Source: Smallanthus sonchifolius
Taxonomy: Eukaryota > Streptophyta > Magnoliopsida > Asterales > Asteraceae
DNA: 64,000 nucleotides
Direction: 5' to 3'
Assembly: GCA_023525975.1 (NCBI GenBank)
Contig: CM042038.1
Coordinates: forward strand, 10,851,272 to 10,915,271
A program made the translations under genes and the position numbers. Below are positions 11,632 to 24,499 of the stretch, piece by piece. Position 1 is the stretch's first letter; each line of letters opens with the position of its first letter. Under the pieces are notes generated by a model. That model worked only from the letters and a program-made list of their open reading frames with translations, made no database searches and was not told the origin of the DNA.

Positions 11632-12548
11632 TAGAGGTGGGGGAAAAAAGCTGGTTTGGATTTTCGAACTGGTTTATAACTCGATCCGGTACCCACAAAA
11701 CCGACCTAATCAGCTGGGCCGTATACCAATTCATGTCCTCACGTTTCAAACCGGTTTCAACCCTGTTCAGTTTAAAAACCGCTTTATAACGTTGCAAATA
11801 AGCTAGCCGTTATAGTTACCATATTTTGACCATTAGGGTTGGAATCTAGCCTTTTTGTGTCTTATAGTCATATGTTAGCATAAATATGTAGTGGGTGTTT
11901 TTATTGCATCACAACACTAAAAAACGCAATCTTACACCAAAAAAAATCTCTAAATCGCTCATTATTCATTTTAATGTTAAAAAAAAAACTCACTTGAAAA
12001 AAATTTCACAGATGGCTTCAAGTGATACATCTTCAAGCAATACGGTGGTTCGAGTTATTTCTACAAAGAGGAACCAAGATATTTGATGTAATTTTGATTT
12101 ATGTGAGATGACGAGCTGTCTAAACAAGACTCGTTGTAAGTTTTGTGGTAAATTTTTTCAAAAGATGCAATCACAACGTTGCAAAACCACATTAACTTGT
12201 ATTGCTCGGGTTTGGGGGCGAAGAATAAAAACATCACGACGAAGTGAACTTTAGTTATTTTTGTTTAGTTTTAAGTATTAAATTGTATTTTTTTTTTCCA
12301 TGTGTATTACAATTTTTCTCTAAGTTTAAGTTTTAAGTATTAAATAAAAAAGTAAACTTTAGTTATTTTTGTTTAGTTTGTATTTTTTATAAAAAATAAA
12401 AATAAAAAACCGACTTTTTACCGGTTTTATTTTTTTTCTCCCAAGCTGGGTTGTGCCCTGAACCGGATTTTTTATTTTAAAAAAATCAGATTGGGTTGTA
12501 ACCTGAACCAGTTTTTTTTTTTTAAAAACCCCAGTTTGTCCATCTCTA
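11632..12548 (+). mobile_element. Non-autonomous hAT element with BED zinc-finger relic
   Basis: The ends TAGAGGTGGGGG and, from the other side, TAGAGATGGACA are typical hAT inverted repeats. They are flanked by 8-mers GCTATACG (11624-11631) and GCTATATG (12549-12556), differing at one base. Inside, an ATG at 12012 opens MASSDTSSSNTVVRVI and stops soon. In another frame, 12087-12215 encodes a degraded BED-type finger (CNFDLCEMTS, then RCKFCGKFF and a TTLT motif), the usual N-terminal DNA-binding domain of plant hAT transposases. No catalytic domain remains. This looks like an internally deleted derivative of an autonomous hAT element. Confidence 0.8.
12087..12240 (+). pseudogene. Degraded BED zinc-finger fragment of a hAT transposase
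   Basis: The frame starting TGTAATTTTGATTTATGTGA reads CNFDLCEMTSCLNKTRCKFC, followed by GKFF and a basic, threonine-rich stretch. The paired cysteines and spacing fit the start of a BED finger, but the histidines are absent or altered. The presumed start exon (12012-12086) is separated from it by a stop and frame change. It is not functional. Confidence 0.6.
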
Positions 12549-13151
12549 GCTATATGCCTGTATACAAGGAATGGTCAAGGGCTAAACGCCTTTACACAAG
12601 AAATCCCCATGGGTTAAATGGCGGTATAGAAGGGATCACCATGAGTTAGATAGTCTTATAATACATATAATACAGATGAAACGAATGATTGTGATAGGTG
12701 AGGAGATGTGCATTCGGTGTGTTCTTTCAGCAGGACCCTAATTGAATTGGTTGCAATGTTTGAAAAACTATGATTTTTGCGAATTCAGAAAAATCCATTT
12801 CTATAGACTCATCTTTCTTTTTGCAAGTCATAAATCAAATCATTAGTTTCTGAAAATTGACTTGTTTTTATTAAAAATTACAAAGATTCTTCTATACAAA
12901 ATAAGAAAAACAACAATATTGATTGAGAAAGGTATCATTTTGTCATAAAATATTTAGCTTGAAATGTGCTTAGTCTCTTTTATGAACAATAATACTTGAA
13001 AATAATTGTTAAATATTGGGCCTAAATTGGATTTATTATAAATTATTTTATACACATGCAAATAAAAAATTATAAATGGGTTATAAAGGAATTAAGTTCA
13101 AATATAAGGGCTAAATTGACCAAATGATATTCGACTTCATAAATCATTTTA

Positions 13152-14055
13152 GAGTAAATTTTGCTTTTGGCCCACTTGGTTTGTCATGTTTAACCATTTC
13201 AGTCTAAAACGGAATTTTTTAACATATCAGCCCCCGAGATTGTATTTTTGTAACCATTTCAGCCCATGCTATTAACTCTGTTAACCTTTTCAGTTAAATA
13301 GAGGGCATTTTAGTAATTTTATTTTTAAGGGACTAGTTTAACCATTTCAGTTTAATAAAAACTTTTTTTTTAGTTTTTTGTTAAACTTTTTACTTTTTTA
13401 AAAACGTTTTTTTTTAATTTAGTTTTTTTTTTCATAAAAACATATTTTTTATACTTTTTAAAAACGTTTTTTTTACTTTTCTAAATTTTTTTTAAAATTT
13501 TCATAAAAACTTTTTTTACTTTTTTAAGAATGTATATTTTTTTAAATTTATTTTAGAAAGGTTTCTCTTGTGTTTTTTTTTAATCCTTTTGAAATTTAGT
13601 TTTAAAACGTTCTCTTTAACTGCACATTTTATGAAAAAACTAAAAAAAACGTTTTTTATAAAAAAAATTGTTTTTAAAAAAAGTTTTAAGAAATCATTAA
13701 AAAATATTTTTAGAAAAGTTAAAAAATGTTTTTAAAAGTTCAAAGAAGACGTTTTTATGAGAAAAAAAACTAAAAAATGATTTTGAAAAGGTAAAAAAAA
13801 ATAACTTTTAAATACAAAAAAGAATTTATCAAAGTACTAAAAAAAGTTTTTATAGGACTGAAACGGTTAAACTAGTCCTTTAGAAATAAAATTATTAAAA
13901 TGCTTTATACTTAACTGAAAAAGTTAATAGAGTAAGTAACATGTGCTGAAATGATTACAAAATGCAACCTCAAGGGCTGATATGTTAAAAGATTCATTTT
14001 TGAACTAAAATGATTAAACAGAACAAACCACATGAGCCAAAAACAAAATTTACTC
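13152..14055. mobile_element. Fold-back Mutator-like element, exact 9-bp target duplication
   Basis: The two arms are inverted copies over roughly 200 bp: the left starts GAGTAAATTTTGCTTTTGGC and the reverse of the right starts GAGTAAATTTTGTTTTTGGC. The centre is an AT-rich spacer dominated by A and T runs. Flanks carry the exact 9-bp duplication ATCATTTTA (13143-13151 and 14056-14064). Long inverted arms plus a 9-bp duplication are typical of non-autonomous Mutator-like elements. There is no coding sequence. Confidence 0.85.
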
Positions 14056-14064
14056 ATCATTTTA

Positions 14065-15391
14065 AAAGAATTAGTCTAAAATATATAGAAAGACCTACCC
14101 ATTTAGATTTACCCGTTTTGCCTCCAAATGCATCTTGACCAATTAGACTATTACCTGGCTTGTTCAATCACGTTTAGCAATCACTTAAATTGGTCCAAGG
14201 TTTTGGTTAAGCTTACGGGGCATGTTTGGAAACATGAACAAGACAAACGCGAAATCATGTCACACACAATCTAAACACGACACATTTAATTGGATGCTGA
14301 CAAGAATACATTTCCACAATTCGTTTCACCTAAAAAACATTTATTTTGATTGTGAAAATTTAAGTTATGATTGTGAAAATTTATTAATGTGTTGGTTAGA
14401 CTTTGATTATTGAAATAATTAATAGCCATGAATAAAATATTATAATTACTATTTTTCATTTTGTTTTAAAGAAATAAGAAAAAGGAGGTTTTACCCAAAA
14501 TTATCCCTACTTTATTTTTGACGTGCCATCATGAACCGGGCCCGTAATAAAATCTTTCTGTCACATCTTTAAATTCTCTTTAGGCCCCTTCATTGGATAT
14601 TCTTTTGCTTTTAAATTTATAAAATATTCTAAATAAATAAAGCAAACTTAAACAGCACTGAAAATACACAAATATATATCAGACATGTCATCCGATCTGA
14701 AATGTATTTGTCATACCTGATTCATCGACTAATATGTATGAACTAAAATATTAGATATGAATGATTAGCAAGTCCACGTGGATAACGATTTGTCATTCAT
14801 GCTGTTTACGCTTGAATTTTTATAATATATATACACGTATATATGAGTCGGAAATACAAACATTATTTTTACCATTGATTGAAACTGTTGATCGGGTTTT
14901 TAGATTAAGATTGAGACGGTAGCAAAATGCTATATAATAAATGACTTCCCTATAAGATTTAGAAAGTGATTATACAAAATTATAAACCTCTCATACTATA
15001 TATAATATACGTATTTAACTCGTTTATTTTTCTATTAAGTTCGTTTTTCTGTAAAAAATTTCATTCGTTTAACTTAAAAAAAAGCGGAATACACGGGTTT
15101 TTTTTTGTCAACGTTTCGGTATAAATTTTATTGAAAATGAAATTGTATTCAAATTCAAGTGTTTTTTTTATCATACGTTATAATGAGTCTACGCTTCAAC
15201 GTAGTTCTTATTCACGCAAACGAGCCAAACTGAAAACGACCAGACTTTCACCGCGTAGCACGGACGATGAAAACTAGTTAAAGTTATTTTAGACACAAAA
15301 ATGTACGAAAACATCAATATAAACAAAAGTCCACAAATAAGTGTCGTTGCATGAACAATAATTTTGTAGAAATATATATGAAATGTGTAGG
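14065..15391. other. Intergenic, nothing recognised
   Basis: AT-rich, with only short ORFs lacking family features. No clear repeat borders were found. Confidence 0.4.
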
Positions 15392-15400
15392 TTTTGAAAA

Positions 15401-16546
15401 GGGAAAAATAAAAAAATGGACATTTGACCAGAAAAGTTATTGAAAATTGACATTCAAATTTAGCCTCCTAATTCATGGACATTACTCTTGTGAGCCGGCT
15501 AAGCTTGTCTGCTCATATTTCCGTGCCAACATTCATTTTTACAGTGTACGAACCAACCGGATTGCGACACGTGGCCGGCTAAGCCTTAAAAAAGCGGATG
15601 CTAAGCCGTCTAATAAGCTTGCTATAGCCGTCTAGCGTTTAGCCGGCAAACTAAAAAGACTTAGCCGACAAAAGTAAATGTTTACCCAGTAAAAACCATG
15701 GTCTTAAAACACAATATTTTAAGGTTTGGCCAGCAAAGTTAGAAGGTTTTACCAAAAATGGGCACTCTCGACACACATGTAAAATCTCTCTTCGTTCACA
15801 TATGTCATCAAAATCACACATGTAATCTATCAATAGGTAACACTTATATCAATTACAAAACAGAAAGTTATTATCAATAGCAATTAAAAAAATTATTTAT
15901 TTACATACCATCCAGCAAAGATCAAAGGTCCTAATTGAAAAATGAAATCCAATTCTTAAAGAATATCAGCTTCTTTTCTGTTCAAATAGCAATAAATAAA
16001 CAAACTCATTTATATCCCACATTAGTATTCATCCACAGACAACTCAGCTCTCGTTTGAAAGTGATACATTCGTTTCATTTCGGATTGTTCGATGAACCCC
16101 AGTCCCTCAATGTTGCCGGAGGTGATTTCGATGACATATGTGAACGAAGAGAAATTTTACATATGTGTCGAGAGTGCCCACTTTTGGTAACATCTTTTAA
16201 ATTTTTCGACTAAACCTTAAAATATTGCGTTTTAAGATCGTAGTTTTTGTTGGGTAAGCATTTACTTTTGTAGGCTAAGTTTTTTTAGTTTGCCGGCTAA
16301 GCCTTTTAAGTTTGCCGGCTAAACGCTAGACGGCTATAGCAAGCTTATTAGACGGCTTAGCCTCCGCTTTTTTTAAGGCTTAGTCGGCCACGTGTCGCAA
16401 TCCGGTTGGTTCGTACACTGTAAAAAGAAATGTTGGCACTGAAATATGAGCAGGCTAGCTTAGCCGGCTCATAAAAGTAATGTTCATAAATTAGGAGGCT
16501 AAATTTAGATGTTCATTTTTAATAATTTATTTTTAGTATTTTTCCC
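15401..16546. mobile_element. Fold-back Mutator-like element with GCCGGCTA-rich arms, exact 9-bp target duplication
   Basis: The arms (about 15401-15820 and 16125-16546) are inverted copies of each other. Each carries several GCCGGCTAAG motifs, a GTGTACGAACCAACCGGATT block and a TCGACACACATGT/ACATATGTGTCGA block. The duplication TTTTGAAAA flanks it exactly (15392-15400 and 16547-16555). Between the arms lie about 300 bp of unrelated AT-rich DNA. It belongs to the same family as the element at 60653-62242. The short ORFs inside the arms are mirror images of each other, not genes. Confidence 0.85.
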
Positions 16547-16555
16547 TTTTGAAAA

Positions 16556-19140
16556 CATGTTGGTCACGATGACACTTCAATAGATTTTCAACACAACCAT
16601 GATTATGCTTCCCATCATGTCCAATAGTTGTTGAGAGTGATAACTTATTATATATTATTTTTTCAATTATATAAAAGTATTATAATTTGCAACAAATGAC
16701 CCCATTTTCTTTAATAAACTTGCTAAAATCTAGTTATATAAATGACAACCTGCATCATTTGTTGTATAAAGTTTCTTATCTTTTAAATCACTATTTTGTT
16801 TTCTTTTAAAATTCTACTAAAAGCATAATTTATTTATAAAAGTTAACAAATAAGTATTTGAAATTTCATCTCATAAGTTGAAAGTTAAACTATTAATCAT
16901 GCTTGATAATAAAAAAAAATAATCATGATTAATAGTTTAGAAATAAAGGAGTACCGTTATGTTTAGATATAATATTTATCAAAAGCACAAAACTATGTAT
17001 TACATATGTCCAGAGCAGACCCAAGTGTTATATATATGTTGACGATTTTAGAGTTATCAAAACTATTTTAGATTAATTAGATTTACTTAAGACAAAAGAT
17101 GGATCGTAATAAACATCAATATGAATTAAGAGGTATGAGTGCACGTTTGCTTGAGACTATTGTAATATATAACACATAGAAACCTTGAGGGGTTCTAGGA
17201 GTCGAAGCCCCTTAGACCATGGGGGTTCGAAGGAGCCGTGACCCTTGGTGGCGGGGGGCAATCTGGAAAGGATCGAGCAATAACTATGGATTTCCATGAT
17301 TGATGAAAAAAAAATCCTTATTGTTTATACATTGGAAGTTGCTTTTGATTTACATGATTGTTGAAAAGTTGCATGGAAAGTGGTGATCGGTGGGAACTAA
17401 GACCAGTGAGAACTTATCATCGGTGACAACTTGATTGTCAACAACTGTACATCGGTCGCAACTTGGCCTATTAGTGGAAACTGGACCATTAGGAGTAATT
17501 AGTCGTCAATGGTAACTCTGTTTCTGCCAGTGATATTCCACTAATGTAACTGTCTCACTGTCGACGGTTATAACCACCCGCCTTCAACTGAAATGTTGTG
17601 ATAGTTCCCCCAACTGTAAAATAATAGTCTTTGGTTTATTTTAGAAAACAAATTCATATACAAATTCTAGTACGCTTTTTTAGAACATATTTGGAATTTT
17701 CATCCCTGTTTTCTTTTGAATTATCCGATTGAAAAGTTTGAAGTACCACCAAAATTACTTTAATCTAAAAGTGATTTGTACACGATTTGAACGAAATATC
17801 TAGGAAGCTCCAATTCATAAAACCTATAGTATACCGGGTTCAAGTAAACTCGATCGAAGAAATCCCTTTTGTGCTATTGGGTACCCAGTACTTATATTTT
17901 TTTTTTTGTGATATATGCATATTTGAATTCAAATAACTTCGATAAAAAAAACTGCATCCGTTACTACACATGTCATTAACAAACTCTCAAACATTATGCG
18001 ATCATGGAATTTTATCATTGAATAAAAAAATAATTTTAAAAGCAATTGTATGACTACTAATACCCAAGACAAATGGAAAGGTTGCCTGACCACTGTCCAT
18101 GGGTTCTTTTGCTTTTGCGTGTGGGCTGTTGTTGAGACAAACACCCTTTCCAATCATTCTTTATTCTTTTATCCTGTTTAAGAAAATTGTATTATATTTA
18201 TACTAAATTGGCTTGCTTAAATTTGTTAATCTTTTGGACATCTTTGTTGATGATTGAAGACTTATTATATGAATAGTTATATTTAGCATTTTTATCATAT
18301 GTATATATTTTTATTGTCGAAGTGAATTTCATAATGTGTGACCATGTATACACCAACACATGTCATAATTAAACTAGACTCTTATACTTTTAACACCACC
18401 AGTCACACACTCAAACCCAAGTTACAATTTATTGTGGTTTTGTTAAATTTGAAATCTGATGCAATATTTATGTTCATATTAACCCATCAATTCTAACACA
18501 TAAAACACTAGGAATTATGTTTATATACGTATTTAAGCATATTTCCAATCCATTTTTAACATCCAAGTCATCTCTACTTTCACTTGTTTCGTATGAAGTC
18601 ATTGAAACTCAAGTTTAACCCGTTTCATTTTCACTTTCAAGTTTCAACATACACAGTTTATATTTTTTTATAAAGATTTTGCACCCTTATATTTTATCTA
18701 AACTTTTCAACATGTAAAAAGAAATTCTTGTCCCCCTAAATACAATTAATTTATACGAATAACCCCCTAAGTACTTTTATTATTTATCTCATACTCGGTC
18801 TCGTCCTAAATATCTGTCCTAATACCTAGCCTGAATGTGTAAAAAAAAGTTATGTCACATTCAGGTTTTTCATTACAAATAAGTGAAACTCGTAAGTGCT
18901 TGAAATTCTTCAAATGATATCTCAATTTCAAATCCTGCTAAGTCTTTGAGACCACTCGTTTCATCCTAAAATTCTGGAATTGGTAAGGGCTCAATAGGCC
19001 TTGCGGATGGCAAGAGGTCACCGAGCCTTACAAATCCTGCTAACTCTTTGAGATCACCGAGCCTTACGAATTTTAACACCTCGTAATAGATTATTTTATA
19101 GAATAGGTTTCTTTTTTATAATTATTTTTTGTTTTCCTCT
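16556..19140. other. Intergenic, nothing recognised
   Basis: No gene or bounded element was recognised. A GC-richer patch at about 17185-17260 is unassigned. Around 18935-19070 a short stretch containing ACCGAGCCTTAC and AATCCTGCTAA is repeated imperfectly. Confidence 0.35.
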
Positions 19141-19545
19141 TACGACTTTTAAAACATGTTTTATAAAGTTCTAGATTTGTCGTTTCGGCATTATTATTTT
19201 TATTAGTATTTCGACATGAACTTTTTTGCGAGTTAAATACTAGTGTATAGGTTGTCGAAACCGTGCCTTAGAAACTTTAACACTCCACAACATCACGGCG
19301 GTTTAAAATATGATATTTTATAAACTTCCGATTTTGCCATTGCGACTTGCTTATTTTTAATAGTGTTTCGACGTGAATTTTTTTTCTGGAGCCTACGCAA
19401 TTCTCTTTACGTACTTAACCACGTCAGTGTCATAGCTGCAACACTCGTGGCGCGCGGATTTAAAATATGATATTTTATAGAATTCCAATTTTTCTGTTGC
19501 GACATGTTTATTTTTAGCAGTGTTTTGACGTTAATTTTTTCCTGG
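19140..19545. repeat. Three degenerate tandem copies, about 160-bp period
   Basis: Three related blocks begin near 19141, 19307 and 19464. Each has a TTTTATA(A/G)A run, an ATTTxxCxTTxxGxC segment, a TTATTTTTA tract and a TTTxGACxTGAATTTTTT-like end. Spacing is about 166 and 157 bp. They lie just before a possible CACTA terminus and may be its subterminal repeats. Confidence 0.45.
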
Positions 19546-19559
19546 ACAGTCACATCTTA

Positions 19560-19679
19560 TACACTTATTTTTTCCTTTAAAAAACAATCTTATTTTTTAG
19601 GGCACTATTTTTTAGGACGGTCCATAACCGCTCTAAAAAATGATTTTAACCGCCCTAAAAAACATTTTCTGTACTAGTG
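19560..19679 (-). mobile_element. Possible CACTA-type transposon terminus
   Basis: Read on the minus strand, the sequence starting at 19679 is CACTAGTACAGAAAA, followed by repeats of a TTTTTTAGGGCGGTT/CCGTCCTAAAAAA type. CACTA ends of this form with short subterminal inverted motifs are standard in plants. The partner end was not identified, so this is only a terminus call. Confidence 0.4.
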
Positions 19680-20444
19680 AATATAATTTATAATTTTAAG
19701 TTGATGTTAATTGCTTCTTAATATAATTCTATTTACAATTAAGATGAATGTAAACTTGATGAATAAAGGAAAGTTAGGAACTCATCAATACCAATTAACA
19801 TTTACAAATGATAATTTTTTTGTTAATCTAAAATGGTACCTTGGAAAAAGGTAAACAGATTCGTAATGAATAAAGTTAAATAAAAAAATTAGAAATATTT
19901 TTTAAAACAGCTAAAATTAAATGCTTTTATTTAGAAAAAGAAAATATATTTGGTAGAAGGATTCAAAAAAGACGCGGGAGATGAAGTATGTGACGCATGG
20001 GTGGTGTCGCAAATAAATAAGCTACCCTTTTTGCACGTTTCCATTTCCAAGAACATGCCAAACAAAACAAACCATTTTGCTCTTAATTTGCTTGGCCCCA
20101 CCCACCTTGCTTCTTTTTTTTTTGAAAGGCATGTTTCCATCAAAAACACTTGACAAAAATCATTTAGGGCTAAAAAGGAATCAATATAAATGATGAAATT
20201 TCAAGATGAATAATAAAATTAAGGGATGAGAGATTGCTTACTTATCCCAATTAATTTCGGTTTGAGCAAAATAGCCTGTTTCCGAACGAGCAGTCTCCAT
20301 GGATCGAATCCTACCAACCTTGCTTCTTCTAAATTTGAACAACAATTTGCATCACTGACGCGTCATTTGCCAATCCGATCATCTCCATCATCCTCAGAAG
20401 GAAACTCACCATATGTGATAAAACTCCCTGGACCAACTTGGACC

Positions 20445-20545
20445 TCCACTATTTTTTTTATCACAAGTAGGACTTGAATCCAAGACCTCTCTATTTTAAA
20501 GAAGTCTTGGTATACACCTTTGCCACTAGGCTAAGCTAGTGGTTG
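20445..20545 (-). repeat. Candidate tRNA-derived SINE or tRNA relic
   Basis: On the minus strand there is an A-box-like TAGCCTAGTGGC (20522-20533). About 40 bases downstream is a B-box-like GGATTCAAGTCC (20470-20481), followed by an A-rich tract. This is the layout of an RNA polymerase III internal promoter in plant SINEs. A full cloverleaf is not apparent and borders are approximate. Confidence 0.45.
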
Positions 20546-22683
20546 TATATATGCTAAAATACATGATAAACGATATAAAACACATATAATTTTCTGACAT
20601 ATTTTTAACATATTTTTTTCGCTCTTTTCTACTAAATAATTATATCAAAAGATTTTTTTAATCTCTTTTCTAATAAAAGAATAAATTTATTACCACTTGC
20701 CATCACCATATTTAATCTGACAAGTTTTTTTTTTTAAAAGCCACATTTACATCCTTCATTTAATTTTTTAATAGGTATTCTTTTTTTTTGAAAAATTACA
20801 TAAATAAATATTTTATCAAATCAATTCATCATTATTACTATTAACTCATATTTTTTTAATTATCATAAAAAATTAGTATTTTAAAAAGTAGGAGGTTTTA
20901 AAAAAGCGAGTTTTAAAGTTTTATTATTATAAAAACGAGTTTTTAAAATTTTATTATTAAAAAAAGATATTTTTTAAATTTACATATAAATTTTAAAAAC
21001 ACTACTTTTATATTTTAAATATATATGTGTTAGAATAAAGTTTACTAATATTTAATTAATAATTTTTTAATCAAATTTGATATTTATAAATAATTTTTTT
21101 TAATTTTTAATTATAAAATTTAATAGTTAGTTTTTAACTAAAATTAAGAAACTTGTAGATATTTGTTTTTGAAAAAAGGTGTTATATTTTAAAGTTTATT
21201 TTTTTTAAATAACGATATTTTTTTTCAAAAAAGTATGTTTGGTTTCAATTCTAATTTATTAGTTTTAATTTTGGAATTTTAAATTTAAATTGTGTCAATA
21301 TATTAAGGAGTGAGATTTTAAAATTTTGGAGTTTTAAATTTTGAATTTAAAAAACGATATACTGTTGAAATTTAAATTTTATTTGCATATTTTTTTAAAT
21401 GGGAGATTTAGTATTAAGGTTTAAGGAGATTTTTCGTATACAAGTACAGATAGTATCTGTCAATAAGAACATTTTGATGATAATTTTGATTAAAGTTTAT
21501 AATCTCCTGATTTTTCTAAATGGACTTAAATTATCAGGTTTGTCAAACCATCAATTAGTTTTAAATGTTGGTGTTCCAATTATGCTACTAAGAAATATTT
21601 ATAAAAAAAATGGTTTATGTAATGTCACAAAACTTCAGGTCAAATCACTAGGTCATTGTGTTAAGAAGTGGAGATTATATCTTGAAGCAACATTGATAAT
21701 CATAATTTTATTCTTATAATTGGGTTAACACATTCAGAGAAAAAGAATTTCATTTAAATTTTAAAAAATAAAATATACAATTATTGTATGTTTTGCAATG
21801 ACAATGAATAAAAGTTTAAGGCAATCACTTTCAAATGTTGGATTGTACTTAAAAGATTCAGTGTTTATTAATGGTCAGATGTGTGTTGTATTATCAAGAG
21901 TCAAAGTAAAGATGGAGTCAAACTATTAATCTTGGGTAAACATGAAAAAGTTACCAATACCACGTCAAATGTTGTATACAATAAAGTATTTTCAAATTTG
22001 TAAAGCATCATTGTAATGTCTAATTTGACATGTAATTTAATGTATTGTAAAAGTACATCACTTATAAAATGTATTTTCATGTATTTTTTGATATTTTAAG
22101 AACTCTCGTCTATGTAATCTTAACATTTAACAAAATAAAAAAATTACCAATACAATATCAAATATGTATAACAAAAGTAGTTAAAATATTTATCAATATA
22201 ATATTAATGTTTCGTCATGTGTAACAAACGGGGCTAAATCTAGTTATTTAATATAAATCTAACTACGGGTACTTGTTATTTAATTATGTATAGTTATTAT
22301 ACATCATTAACCAAATAAATTTAATATGGATTAACATTTATTAATTAAAAAAACATTAATACATGGTTAAAAAAAATGTTTTAAAAATCAACTTAACAAA
22401 ATTTATAATTGTCAAGTCAAAGTGTATTTTCAAATACATATTTTGAAAAGTGTACGTGTTAACAGATTATGTTATATTTTATTCAACCCGTGTTATACAC
22501 GGGTATTTAAAAACATAAAATTTTTATTACTAAGTAATAAGTATATAACATACATTTAATCAACTCGTGTAATACATCGGATTCTAATCTAGTTATATAA
22601 ATATACTATAAAAACTAGCATTAATTTCTATTAATTTGTTACAATTATATTTAAAAAACTTATGTTTTCAAGAAAATCTATAA
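20546..22683. other. Very AT-rich intergenic DNA with Helitron-end-like motifs
   Basis: Most of this is A/T-dominated with no gene. The ORF at 21399-21719 has biased, low-information content and no recognised domain. Near its end, CCCGTGTTATACACGGG (about 22490) and CTCGTGTAATACATCGGATT followed by CTAG at 22592 match the hairpin-plus-CTAG terminus of the Helitron family described at 22684. An older or truncated copy therefore probably lies here. Confidence 0.4.
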
Positions 22684-23025
22684 TCTATATCTATACATAC
22701 TAATAAATAAAGGTTTTGGGGTGCCACATGTCACTCCCTCATGCCTCCTCATATTGGTTTTCCCGCCTCTCTCTCCTAATAAATGCACCACTATTTGATT
22801 AAATAATAATGATATTATAAATATATTATTAAAGAAGAATAATATTTATATTAAATAAGAATATATAATAAGAATTCAAAATATAACTAATTAAATAACA
22901 CATTTCCACTTGATATATTTCGAGACTATCATAATATTTTGACAAGTTATGACGTATTTATAAATTTATAAGTTTTATCTTTTTTTAATATACAATCTCG
23001 TGTAATACACGGGATTCTAACCTAG
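22684..23025 (+). mobile_element. Non-autonomous Helitron, 342 bp
   Basis: The element starts TCTATATCTATACATACTAA after an A. It ends with the palindrome CTCGTGTAATACACGGG, a short spacer and CTAG, followed by T. A TC start, a 3' hairpin close to a CTAG end and insertion between A and T are the Helitron hallmarks. The interior shares the GGTGCCACATGTCACTC and CCCGCCTCTC blocks with the copies at 24.5, 38.7 and 60.1 kb. It has no coding sequence. Confidence 0.75.
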
Positions 23026-24499
23026 TATGTTATGAGATGATGAAATCTTTTTGACATCGATCATTAACGTTTCAAAAATAAATATTATTTAATGTTGATA
23101 ATGTGACTTAAGTTTTGACGACCTAACATTATTGATCAAGGTTAAAGATAGGTTACTATGTTCAATGCTTTCGTTAAATACATATTTACCTATATAGCCG
23201 AAACTATGTAGATCTTCCGTACCGATGATTTATATGATAAAGTCAAAACATTTGGATCTCGATCAAGTGGACCGGTTAAGGTCTACTTATATTTCAAACA
23301 CGTGACCTTAAAGTAATGACCTTACCGATAAAAACGTGATTATCGTACTTATTTTTTTCAGATTTGAAATGGATATCTAAAATCCCATAATATTACATAA
23401 TTAACGAGGAATGAAACTACCTAGGGAAAAATGAAGGAAGTTATGATGTTTTTCATAATTGTTTGGCGCCTCAATCAAGCATGTGGATCTACCTCAAAAC
23501 ACACAACTATGCAAATACTTAAAATGACATGACTCATTATTGAAATTTTTTGCATTCTTGCATGTGTCCGACACACCCGTTCCTTACCATTACACACGCA
23601 ACTCCTTATTAGGTCACAATTGCTTATTGTGTTCTAGTATTTGTAATTGAATTTAATTATGCTCTATAAGCTTAAAACTTCGGTTATTAGAAATCCAAAT
23701 CAATACGTCGTGCATAGCATCAATTCATATGTTCTAAGGAAAACCATAATAACTACACGCTATTAGCGCTATTTCTTTATATGAAGGTCTTAATCAAATT
23801 TCTATTTGCCCCTCAAATATTAATAGTTACAACATAATCAACTTTTTGTTGATGAAGTTTATAGTATATTCATATGAATTATAAAAATCAGTGATAGAGT
23901 TAATGTCTATTTGTTGATGAAGACAAGGTTCCCACACGTGGATATGATAACCAAGAGTCCAAGAACATGATTTTTTTTTTTTAATTTTTTGTTTACCATC
24001 ATGTATCATGTGAAAACCTAGGGAAAACAAAGAGGAGTTTTTTTAGAAATTCATTAAAATCGTATTTAGCTTAATTTTGAAAAACAAAAATACATGTGAC
24101 GTATAAAAGTATGTTTTCTGTGAATTACTATAATATATTTAAAAAAAATACATATAATGAGAGATTTGAAGGAAAGATAATATTGCATGGCGGAATTTGC
24201 GGCAGGTGAAAGACAAAATATTAAATATCATGCTATGTTTAGAATTACAAAAATCCGGAAGATTAAAAAAGTAACTTAAATTACGAGACGGTTGCATTTC
24301 ATGTCCATCTCCATTACATGTTTTCTCATTCTCTTCCCCCTTTGCATGCAAGTTTCAGTCATCCATCTCCTCAATTCCCTATTTTGCCGTTATTGTTAAA
24401 AAGTCAATAACAAAATCATACACTTCAAACTTTTTATCCAACAAAACTGCAAGCTTTTCTGAATAATATAACCAAAAAAAAAATAATTATTTATATGAT
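23026..24499. other. Intergenic, nothing recognised
   Basis: No convincing ORF, RNA or bounded repeat was found. Confidence 0.35.

Noticed and set aside
15651..16213. Two similar short proteins (one per strand) with a DFDDICERREILH motif
   Set aside because: They are the two inverted arms of one fold-back transposon read in opposite directions, not a gene pair.
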